A stretch of DNA of 64,000 nt. Origin: JAFDCJ01 sp964527835. GTDB lineage: Bacteria; Desulfobacterota; Desulfobacteria; Desulfobacterales; JAFDCJ01. Below the pieces are notes generated by a model that ran no database searches, was not told the DNA's origin, and saw only the letters and a program-made list of their open reading frames with translations. Below are positions 1 to 6,656 of this stretch, one piece after another. How positions within the stretch are numbered: position 1 is the stretch's first letter; each line of letters starts with the position of its first letter. The DNA lies in the NCBI GenBank assembly GCA_964527835.1, contig CAZGNV010000010.1, forward strand, positions 30,958 to 94,957. Direction: 5' to 3'. The position numbers were made by a program, and so were the translations under genes.

Positions 1-48
1 TGCAAGGTGCAGGGTACAAGGGTACAGGATGCCTGGTACAGGGCAAAC
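1..48. repeat. Family 1 intergenic repeat (ggtacaggg/ggtgcaagg words)
   Basis: The window opens inside a run of degenerate direct words (caaggtgcagg, gtacaaggg, tacaggatg, tggtacaggg). The same words recur in at least nine other intergenic places in this window. The left boundary is cut by the window edge. No gene lies in this stretch. Confidence 0.7.
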
Positions 49-60
49 TGTGCGCTGGCT

Positions 61-252
61 TTATTTTTTCTTGTCCCCGTCTTTTGGCGCAGGAGGCGTC
101 AGCGAGCTTTTTACCGTTTTTTCCACGGTGTGGTAGACGTCTTTAAAGACCTGCTGAAATCCGCTGGGCGAGATTCTGCCGCCTTCAATGAATTTAACCA
201 CGATTTCCTTGGTGGCTTTCAGGATCTGCTCATCGATGCTTGCCATTGGCAT
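61..252 (-). CDS. Small conserved hypothetical protein (63 aa)
   Basis: A short soluble protein with an N-terminal helical segment (SIDEQILKATKEIVVKFIE) and a basic, Pro/Lys-rich tail ending DGDKKK. It has no signal peptide, membrane segment or cysteine motif. I recall similar 60-70 aa proteins in Desulfobacterota that begin the same way, but no function is known to me. It is transcribed leftwards, divergently from the lipoprotein gene at 376, with about 120 bp between the two starts. A start at Met3 (MASIDEQ) is also possible. The function is left open. Confidence 0.65.
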   Translation of the reverse strand: MPMASIDEQILKATKEIVVKFIEGGRISPSGFQQVFKDVYHTVEKTVKSSLTPPAPKDGDKKK

Positions 253-375
253 TCTCCTTCAAGGGGGTCGCCGGGGCCCGGGTGTTGCCGACGGTGCCGG
301 TTTGAATGTTTTGCCTGACTTGCTAGCAGAAACCGGTGCGGGTGTCAAGGGGTGTAATAACCGAAAAGAGAGACG

Positions 376-1347
376 ATGATCTATTATCGACGCAAGTCCA
401 GTTGGATAATCAAACTTCCCTGTTTTGCGGCCCTGGCGCTGAGCGCCTTGTTGCTGTCTGTCCTCGGCTGTCAGACGGTCGAAAAGACCGCCCGGGGCCT
501 TGAAAGGACCGGGCGCAAAGCTGTCCGACCGTTTACCATGGATGACCGGGAATTGAAAAGAGTGGTGGGGCTTTTTGATTTTCAAAACAGATCCCTGCGC
601 GAAAGCCGGGATTTTCAAATGGTCTTTCACAAGGGCCTGCCTGAATACCTGGAAGGCAACTGCGACGGCATCCTCGTGTCGGCCGCCGGCAGTGGCAGCG
701 GGTTTGGACTGCTGAAGGAGCCGCCCCGGCTGGCTTCGGGCCAGGTCGACAATTTTGCCCTGGCCGTTATCGGCCGCCGGCTCGGTTTGAATGCCATTGT
801 TGTCGGGTCCCTGGACGACATTCGCCTGCTGGATGAACTGCGGGGAATGCTGTGGGCCAAGGACACCCAGCACCTGGTGCAGGTCTTTATCAGGGTGGAA
901 GTGTTTGACAGTGCCACGGCCACCAAGATTCTCGACGAAACATTCGAGCGTCGCATCAAAGTCGACGAACTGGAGTATGACCTGATTAAGGACAACCGGA
1001 CCATCAAGCTGCCGGAGCTCAATGAAACCCTGCACCAGCTGCTTGTCGATATCGGCGACAACATCTGCTGGGCGGTCGAAAGCCTGCCCTGGATCGGATT
1101 TCTCACCCGCATCGACGGCCAGCGGTTTGTCATCTCTTCGGGAAGCCGGGTGGGGCTGAAGATCGGGGACGTTCTGGAAGTTTACGACAGCAGCAAGATT
1201 ATCAAAGGCGTCGGCGGACAGCGCTTTTTCATCCCGGGCTTAAAAACCGGCGAACTGAAAATCGTGGCCATCAGCGAAAACAGCGCCCAGGCCGAGCGGG
1301 TCTCCGGCGAGCAAATCAAAGCCGGCAGCACCGTTCGAAAGAAATAA
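376..1347 (+). CDS. Outer-membrane-type lipoprotein with FlgT-like C-terminal domain
   Basis: A 323-aa lipoprotein. A basic N-terminus and a hydrophobic stretch (residues 14-30) lead to the lipobox LSVLGC, with Cys32 as the predicted lipidated residue. The middle part (about 55-200) has the alternating strand/helix pattern of CsgG/FlgT-like secretion lipoproteins. The C-terminal 80 residues (RIDGQRFVISSGSRVGLKIG onward, then GELKIVAISENSAQAE) resemble the FlgT C-terminal beta domain, which is seen by eye only. The gene stands alone and its 3' end overlaps the convergent dusB by 32 bp. A role in envelope assembly is inference. No flagellar genes are in the window. Confidence 0.7.
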   Translation: MIYYRRKSSWIIKLPCFAALALSALLLSVLGCQTVEKTARGLERTGRKAVRPFTMDDRELKRVVGLFDFQNRSLRESRDFQMVFHKGLPEYLEGNCDGILVSAAGSGSGFGLLKEPPRLASGQVDNFALAVIGRRLGLNAIVVGSLDDIRLLDELRGMLWAKDTQHLVQVFIRVEVFDSATATKILDETFERRIKVDELEYDLIKDNRTIKLPELNETLHQLLVDIGDNICWAVESLPWIGFLTRIDGQRFVISSGSRVGLKIGDVLEVYDSSKIIKGVGGQRFFIPGLKTGELKIVAISENSAQAERVSGEQIKAGSTVRKK

Positions 1348-2302
1348 GTGACCGCTGGTAGGCGTCGATCAGTTCAAGCCCCTCTTTTTCCGTTGCCAGC
1401 TGCTTGATGGCTTGCCGGAAGCGGCTGCTGTGCTGCATGCCCTTCGCAAACCACCCCAGGCGGCTGCGCATCATGCGACAGGCCCTTTCTTCTCCCAGGT
1501 ATTGAACGCTGGTTTTCAGATAACGCCGCATCAGGTCGAACCGCTGCCCGGGGGAGTCGGCAGGCGGCGGGTCACCTTTGAGCCGGCAGAGCACGCGGGC
1601 AAAAATGAACGGATTGCCAATGGCCGCCCGGCCGATCATGACGGCGTCACAGCCGGTCTGCGACAGCATCCTAACGGCGTCATCGCCGCTGCCGATGTCG
1701 CCGTTGCCGATGACCGGGATGGAGATGCTTTTTTTTACCATGGCAATAATGGACCAGTCCGCCTTTCCGGCGAACAGCTGCCGGGCCGAGCGGGGATGCA
1801 CGCTGACGGCATCCACACCGCAGTCCTGGGCGATTTTGGCGATTTCAACCGCTTGCCGGCCGGAAGGGTCCCAGCCGGACCTGATCTTGATGGTCAGCGG
1901 GATGCGGACGGCGCGGCGAACCGCCTTGAGCAGGGCCTCGGCGATGTCCGGGGTTCGCATCAGGGCGGCGCCGGCGCCGGTTTTGACCACCTTGCGCACG
2001 GCACAGCCGAAATTGATGTCCAGGATGTCAGCGCCGCTGGCCTCCACGATGGCTGCGGCTTGCGCCATGATGTCCGGCCGGGCTCCGAATATCTGCACCG
2101 ACAGCGGCTTTTCTTCCGGCGCACTGGCGATCATTTTCAGCGTCTTGTCGGATTTGTAAACCAGGCCATGGCTGCTGACCATTTCCGAACAGACCAGTCC
2201 GCAGCCGGCTTCTTTGGCCAGCAGCCGGAAGGGCAGATTGGTGATGCCGGCCAGCGGTGCGAGAATCACGTTGTTGTCGAGGGTCAGGGAGCCGATTTGC
2301 AT
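1316..2302 (-). CDS. dusB: tRNA-dihydrouridine synthase, DusB family
   Basis: This FMN-dependent enzyme reduces specific uridines in the tRNA D-loop to dihydrouridine. The N-terminus (LDNNVILAPLAGITNLPFR) is the classic Dus opening. The catalytic cysteine is Cys100 in DINFGCAVRKVVKTGAGAAL, and later segments fit the FMN-binding TIM barrel (GNGDIGSGDDAVRML, DAVMIGRAAIGNPFIF). At 328 aa it has the usual DusB length. The C-terminal tail (FERCCRL) overlaps the end of the convergent lipoprotein gene. No Fis gene follows it, unlike in enterobacteria. Confidence 0.93.
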   Translation of the reverse strand: MQIGSLTLDNNVILAPLAGITNLPFRLLAKEAGCGLVCSEMVSSHGLVYKSDKTLKMIASAPEEKPLSVQIFGARPDIMAQAAAIVEASGADILDINFGCAVRKVVKTGAGAALMRTPDIAEALLKAVRRAVRIPLTIKIRSGWDPSGRQAVEIAKIAQDCGVDAVSVHPRSARQLFAGKADWSIIAMVKKSISIPVIGNGDIGSGDDAVRMLSQTGCDAVMIGRAAIGNPFIFARVLCRLKGDPPPADSPGQRFDLMRRYLKTSVQYLGEERACRMMRSRLGWFAKGMQHSSRFRQAIKQLATEKEGLELIDAYQRSLISFERCCRL

Positions 2303-2393
2303 AAGCCGGATTGTCCGTTGTCCATTGTAGCCAAATTTATACCTGATAAAGAAAAAGCTTGCAATAAGTCGATTGTATAATTATATAATAATT

Positions 2394-2687
2394 ATGAGAA
2401 CAATATCATTTGTCTGGCATGCGAAAAAAGCCACCTCAAATTTAAAGAAGCATCGAATATCCTTTGAAGAAGCCCGAACAGTTTTTTCAGACCCAAATGC
2501 AAGGCTGATTTTTGATCCGGAACATTCCGGCAATGAAGACAGATTCATCCTTCTTGGAATAAGTGCCGGATTAAGGCTGCTTGTTGTTTGCCACTGTTAC
2601 ATAGAGGATGACATGGTTATTAGAATTATTTCAGCCCGCAAGGCAAACAAAAATGAACGGAAACAATATGGGAGCTTTTTATTATGA
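2394..2687 (+). CDS. brnT: BrnT-family ribonuclease toxin
   Basis: A 97-aa RelE-fold mRNA interferase of a type II toxin-antitoxin system. The family pattern is clear: FVWHAKKATSNLKKHRISFEEA at the N-terminus, then FSDPNARLIFDPEHS, RFILLGIS and the C-terminal RIISARKANKNERKQY. The start at 2394 (MRTISFVW) is preferred over an in-frame ATG seven codons upstream, because BrnT proteins begin close to the F-x-W-D/H motif. Its stop overlaps the start of brnA by 4 bp (ATGA), so the two are translationally coupled. The upstream region is very AT-rich, unlike its neighbours, which is consistent with a mobile cassette. Confidence 0.88.
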   Translation: MRTISFVWHAKKATSNLKKHRISFEEARTVFSDPNARLIFDPEHSGNEDRFILLGISAGLRLLVVCHCYIEDDMVIRIISARKANKNERKQYGSFLL

Positions 2688-2896
2688 GAAAAGAATACGA
2701 TTTTTCAAAATCAGTTAAAAATCCTTATGCCAAGTACCTTAAGAAGCAGGTAACCCTTCGGCTTGGTGTTGACGTCATCGACTATTTTAAGAACTTGGCC
2801 GAGGAAACCGGCGTGCCATACCAGAATCTTATCAACCTGTATCTGCAGGATTGTGCGCATTCGCGAAAAAAACTGAAATTAAAATGGGCTTCCTGA
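2684..2896 (+). CDS. brnA: BrnA-family antitoxin
   Basis: A 70-aa antitoxin partner of BrnT. The C-terminal half (KKQVTLRLGVDVIDYFKNLA, then GVPYQNLINLYLQDCA) is a ribbon-helix-helix DNA-binding domain of the CopG/BrnA type, and the N-terminal part (YDFSKSVKNPYAKYL) is the toxin-binding segment. The order toxin-antitoxin is the family norm. BrnA usually represses its own operon. Its last 18 bp overlap the 3' end of the convergent DUF1848 gene. Confidence 0.88.
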   Translation: MRKEYDFSKSVKNPYAKYLKKQVTLRLGVDVIDYFKNLAEETGVPYQNLINLYLQDCAHSRKKLKLKWAS

Positions 2897-3775
2897 GATA
2901 GGCCTTGATGATGGATTTGCGTAGCAGAACAGGCAGTTGTGATAGCACGGCTGGAGCTGGTACGATCCGATATCTTTGGATGCGCTGCAGCCGCAGCCGG
3001 CCTTGACCCGCTGGCCGGCATCTTTTTTGAGGCTCAACCCGGCGCCGTACAATTCCTGCAATAGACCGCCCGGGATGCAGGCACTGCCCGCAACCGCTGA
3101 GTGGGCCGGCAGGGCGGCGAGCACTTCTTTTTCGCAGCACAGGCTCAGGCGGATGCCTTCGGCCTGCAGCTGTTTTTCCATCTCCCCGACAATGGCCGCT
3201 TTGCGTTCCAGCGGCGGGTCGACAAAGGCAGGTCCGTTGCGCCGGGCGGTGCGTTTTCGTATTTTGGGATAATGGTCCATGAAACTGGTGATGCAGCGCT
3301 CGATCCCGCAGGCGGCGGCCCTGTGCGCGATGGCCGCAAAATCTTGCCGGTTATCCTCAATGGCCGCCCCCGGGGTCTGGTAAAAACACAGGGGATCAAA
3401 GCGCCAGTTGACGGCCCGGGGTCCGAATCGGTCGCACAGCCATGCAAGCTGTCCGAGGCGCTCTTCCAACGGCGGAACGTTGGGTTCCAGCAGGGGAGCA
3501 TGGGAGTTGATGGTGAAATTGAAAAACAGGTGGTAGCCCATCCGCTCCAGCTGGCCGGCGTAATCGCCGGCGATGAAGGGACCGAAATTTTTCGACCACA
3601 AAACGATGCTGTGGACCTGCTGCGGGGTGGCCGCGACGGTGAATACCTTCTGGTTGTACGGGTTGACGACTTTAAAACAGCCTCCGGCCAGCTGCTCCAT
3701 GAACCAGGGCATGTAAAAGGCCGGGACATCGGTGCGGCGGGATGCGGATATCACAATCTTGCAGGGCTTCGACAT
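2879..3775 (-). CDS. DUF1848 domain protein with C-terminal Cys cluster
   Basis: A 298-aa cytoplasmic protein of the DUF1848 family, recognised from the opening ISASRRTDVPAFYMPWFMEQ, the segment HSIVLWSKNFGPF and the motif NWRFDPLCFY. The C-terminus carries CGCSASKDIGSY and then CYHNCLFCYANP, a CxxxCxxC-type cluster that could hold an iron-sulfur centre of the radical-SAM kind. The cluster sits at the C-terminus rather than the N-terminus, which is usual for this family. No substrate is known to me. The gene is alone on its strand and overlaps brnA at the 3' end. Confidence 0.8.
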   Translation of the reverse strand: MSKPCKIVISASRRTDVPAFYMPWFMEQLAGGCFKVVNPYNQKVFTVAATPQQVHSIVLWSKNFGPFIAGDYAGQLERMGYHLFFNFTINSHAPLLEPNVPPLEERLGQLAWLCDRFGPRAVNWRFDPLCFYQTPGAAIEDNRQDFAAIAHRAAACGIERCITSFMDHYPKIRKRTARRNGPAFVDPPLERKAAIVGEMEKQLQAEGIRLSLCCEKEVLAALPAHSAVAGSACIPGGLLQELYGAGLSLKKDAGQRVKAGCGCSASKDIGSYQLQPCYHNCLFCYANPSSRPISGSPF

Positions 3776-3821
3776 TCAGGCAAAATAAGGCAATCCGGCT
3801 TAGAGCCGTGGGCAGGGTTTT

Positions 3822-4163
3822 CTATCTTTTTTTGATAGCATCCAGGGAGATGACCTTGGCATTACCGGTGGCCTCCGCGTCGCTGCCAGGACTCTGTTCC
3901 TGTCTGGCCGTTTCAGCAGATGGCGCCTGCTGCGGCACAACCACTTTTTCCAGCCGCATGCGTTGGCCGTTCATGGTAAATTCTGCACCCTCGATATAGA
4001 TATCGCGCAAAATCCAGGTGACCATCTGGGGCGGCACTTGCAGCAGCAGCAGCCGGACGTGATACCAGTCCGGCTTGGAATTCGGCAGGATCTCTTCAAT
4101 CCGGGCGAAAACCAGCGGTTTATCCTCGAAGTATATCAACACCAGGTCGTTTTCTGCAGCCAT
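3822..4163 (-). CDS. Conserved hypothetical protein (113 aa)
   Basis: A soluble protein with a beta-rich N-terminal core (NDLVLIYFEDKPLVFARIEE, WYHVRLLLLQVPPQ, VTWILRDIYIEGAEFTMNG) followed by a disordered Ser/Gln/Ala tail ending VISLDAIKKR. I recall homologues in Desulfobacterota starting at the equivalent of MAAENDLVL, so I place the start there. An in-frame ATG 14 codons upstream (4205) is possible. No catalytic motif is evident and no function can be given. It is divergent from the acyl-CoA synthetase gene at 4356. Confidence 0.65.
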   Translation of the reverse strand: MAAENDLVLIYFEDKPLVFARIEEILPNSKPDWYHVRLLLLQVPPQMVTWILRDIYIEGAEFTMNGQRMRLEKVVVPQQAPSAETARQEQSPGSDAEATGNAKVISLDAIKKR

Positions 4164-4355
4164 GGGCTTAATTTCCAGTTTCCTTAAATTACCATATCCA
4201 GTCAATCCGATCTGATTTTTTCCAGTATAAATTAGAATCCATTTCCTTGCAGATCACAAAGATATTGAATTTTTGCGCCTAAATCAATAAAAACCTTTTA
4301 ATTTTCCATCGTCCGGCATAAATACAGTGAGAAAATCGCACTTTTCAGGAGGCCC

Positions 4356-5786
4356 ATGAACGCAACAAATTCAGCCGAAGCCATCCGGCAAGTGACGACT
4401 CAGATTGATCAGCTTTTCCATGCCCGCTCGGTGGCGGTCGTCGGTGTTCCCCGGGAAATGAAGACCGGCAAATTGTTTTTAATGGCCCTTCTGGACCAGG
4501 GGTTCGACGGCCGCATTTTTCCGGTCAATCCCCGGGCCAAAGAGATCGACGGCCTCAAGGCCTACCCCAGTGTTGCCGCCATCGAAGAGCCGGTGGATCT
4601 GGCGATCATCCTGGTGCCCAGCCACAGCGCCCTGGAGGTGGTTCGACAGTGTGCCGCCAAGGGGGTCAAAGGGGCCGTGCTGTTTACCGCCGGCTTCCGG
4701 GAAACCGGAACCCGCCAGGGACGGGATCTCGAACGGGAGCTGGTCCGGACGGCCCGTGCGGGCCGGATGCGCCTGATCGGCCCCAACGGCATGGGGCTTT
4801 ACAGCCCGAAAACCGGGCTGTCTTTTTTTCCGGGAATGTCCAGCAAGCCCGGGCCGGTGGGAATGATCTCCCACAGCGGCTCGTTGACGAACATTCTCGG
4901 CCGCATGGCCGGCCAGCGGGGCATCCGCTTCAGCAAGGTCGTCAGCTCCGGAAATGAATGCGACCTGACGGCTGCTGATTTTTTGGCCTACCTGGGCAGC
5001 GATCCGGATACCGGCCTGATCGGTGCGTATATCGAGGGCATTAAAAATGGGCCCTGTTTCATCCACGCCCTGCGGCAGGCCTCACTGCAAAAACCGGTGA
5101 TCATGTGGAAGGTGGGCCTGACCGCCGAAGGGTCCCGGGCCAGCGCTTCCCATACCGGGGCAATGGCGGCAGCCCCGCAAATATGGCGAGGCGTGCTGCG
5201 CCAGACAGGGGCCATACCGGTGGCGGGTTTCGAGGCGCTGGTGGACGCGTTGATGGGATTTTCCCTGCTGCCGGCCGAGCCGGGAAATCGCATGGCGATC
5301 ATTTCCGGCCCCGGCGGGCTGGCGGTGTCGGCGGCCGAGGCCTGCGGCCGGCAGGGAATCCGTCTGGCCGATCTTTCATCCGCCACGCGCTGCGAACTGG
5401 CACCGGTAGTGGCTGCGACCGGGACCAGCCTGCGCAATCCGGTAGATGTCAGCCTGGAAGCGCATTTTAACCTGGAGGTGTTTTTCCACACCGCCCGCAC
5501 TCTGTCCCGGGATCCGGGAGTTGACGCCGTCATGATCATCGGGTGCGGGCTGACCCCCGAGGCAAACGGCCAGTACACGCAGGGGTTGATCCAGGTGTAC
5601 CGGGATTTCAAAAAACCCATCCTGGCGGTAAAAATACCCGGCTTTGAGCTCGAATATGCGCAGCAGTTGTGCGAAAATGGGATCGCCTTTTTTGATTCCG
5701 CCGAACGCGCCGTCCACACCTATGCCCTGGCAATACGCTATGCGGCCTGGCGTCGACAACGCTTGCCTGCAAATATCGGGTTGTGA
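4356..5786 (+). CDS. ADP-forming acyl-CoA synthetase alpha-like subunit (CoA-binding)
   Basis: A 476-aa protein with the domains of acetate/acyl-CoA ligase (ADP-forming) alpha subunits. It has a CoA-binding Rossmann domain (SVAVVGVPREMKTGKLF, then FPVNPRAKEIDGLKAYPSV), a succinyl-CoA-ligase-like domain with GPNGMGLYSP and SHSGSLTN, and a second ligase domain. The presumed phosphorylated histidine is in SRASASHTGAM, near residue 265. A Shine-Dalgarno CAGGAGG lies just before the ATG. The ATP-grasp beta subunit is neither fused nor adjacent, so the partner must be elsewhere or absent. A role in acyl-CoA/ATP interconversion is inferred from the family. Confidence 0.85.
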   Translation: MNATNSAEAIRQVTTQIDQLFHARSVAVVGVPREMKTGKLFLMALLDQGFDGRIFPVNPRAKEIDGLKAYPSVAAIEEPVDLAIILVPSHSALEVVRQCAAKGVKGAVLFTAGFRETGTRQGRDLERELVRTARAGRMRLIGPNGMGLYSPKTGLSFFPGMSSKPGPVGMISHSGSLTNILGRMAGQRGIRFSKVVSSGNECDLTAADFLAYLGSDPDTGLIGAYIEGIKNGPCFIHALRQASLQKPVIMWKVGLTAEGSRASASHTGAMAAAPQIWRGVLRQTGAIPVAGFEALVDALMGFSLLPAEPGNRMAIISGPGGLAVSAAEACGRQGIRLADLSSATRCELAPVVAATGTSLRNPVDVSLEAHFNLEVFFHTARTLSRDPGVDAVMIIGCGLTPEANGQYTQGLIQVYRDFKKPILAVKIPGFELEYAQQLCENGIAFFDSAERAVHTYALAIRYAAWRRQRLPANIGL

Positions 5787-5835
5787 TTGACCGCAGACTG
5801 ACGCCGACGAACGCAGAAATTTATCGCTACATTTT

Positions 5836-5865
5836 TTGACAAATATGCCGATATCATTCTATAAT
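5836..5865 (+). promoter_or_regulatory. Sigma-70 promoter for the TPR gene
   Basis: TTGACA (5836-5841) and TATAAT (5860-5865) are both perfect consensus hexamers separated by 18 bp. The start codon of the TPR gene lies 33 bp downstream at 5898. Confidence 0.75.
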
Positions 5866-5897
5866 GTAAAAAATTGCTGCTGCCAGGAGGGAAATCC

Positions 5898-6488
5898 ATG
5901 AAAAAAATATCCGCATTTTTCATCTTTTTTATCGTCGCGGCGGCGCTGGTCGTGTGGATGGGTCTTGCAATGCCGGCCGCCGCCCAAAAGACGGCACCGG
6001 ATGAAAAAACATCCGGAACGATAATTACACTGGAATCCAACGCCCGGCCGCAGCCAGCCGAAACCCGCACTGACAAAACGACGCCATCGCCTTTAGCAGA
6101 CCAGTCAGAAGCTGCAAAAAAGCCGACCGCTGCGCAAAAAAGTGCGGACTACTGGTTTAACCGGGGCGCGCTTTGCGCCACATACGGCAATGACAAGGCG
6201 GCGATCCGCTACTTTCAGAAAGCCCTTTCCCTCGATCCGCAAAAAAGCGGCGCCTATTTTTCACAGGGCATCTCCTATGGCCAGCTGGGGCAGTATACCC
6301 GCGCCATTGCGTTGATCGACAAGGCCCTCGAGCTGGATCCCGAAAACGGCCTGTATTATTACGGCCGCGGCCGGGTTTACCTGCTGGCAAAAGACAGGGA
6401 CAAGGCCCTGGCTGATTTTAAAAAGGCCGCCGCGCTGGATGACGAAGATGCCCAGGCCTACCTGCAGCGCATCGCCCAGACTCCCTAA
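5898..6488 (+). CDS. Exported tetratricopeptide-repeat protein
   Basis: A 196-aa protein with an N-terminal signal peptide (MKKISAFFIFF..., hydrophobic to about residue 25, cleavage probably near MPAAAQ). A low-complexity Pro/Thr/Lys linker follows, then about three TPR units (YWFNRGALCATYGNDKAAIR, GAYFSQGISYGQLGQYTRAI, GLYYYGRGRVYLLAKDRDKA). The start at 5898 is fixed by AGGAGGG six bases upstream. An upstream in-frame ATG at 5874 is ignored. TPRs mediate protein-protein contacts in the periplasm, but the partner is unknown. It is monocistronic behind a consensus promoter. Confidence 0.82.
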   Translation: MKKISAFFIFFIVAAALVVWMGLAMPAAAQKTAPDEKTSGTIITLESNARPQPAETRTDKTTPSPLADQSEAAKKPTAAQKSADYWFNRGALCATYGNDKAAIRYFQKALSLDPQKSGAYFSQGISYGQLGQYTRAIALIDKALELDPENGLYYYGRGRVYLLAKDRDKALADFKKAAALDDEDAQAYLQRIAQTP

Positions 6489-6562
6489 ATCAAGTGTCCA
6501 TCCAATAACAGTGCATGGTGCTAATAGGTTTCTAATTAATAAATGAGGATTTTTTTCGTTGG

Positions 6563-6640
6563 GCGAGGCCGCACAAGGGTTTGAGGCGAGACGTACATTG
6601 GCGTACGTCGCAGCCACAAACCCGCGGAGAACAAAGCACA
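6563..6640. repeat. Long imperfect inverted repeat between convergent genes
   Basis: A dyad centred on GACGTAC-attggc-GTACGTC (6590-6609) extends outwards through gggtttgaggcg pairing with cagccacaaaccc. It lies in the 168-bp gap between the TPR gene and the 3' end of the convergent 990-aa gene. No T-tract follows on either strand, so it is not a standard terminator. It resembles dispersed hairpin elements I have seen in Desulfobacterota intergenic regions, which is recollection only. Confidence 0.55.
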
Positions 6641-6656
6641 GCGGAAAAAAGACCAT

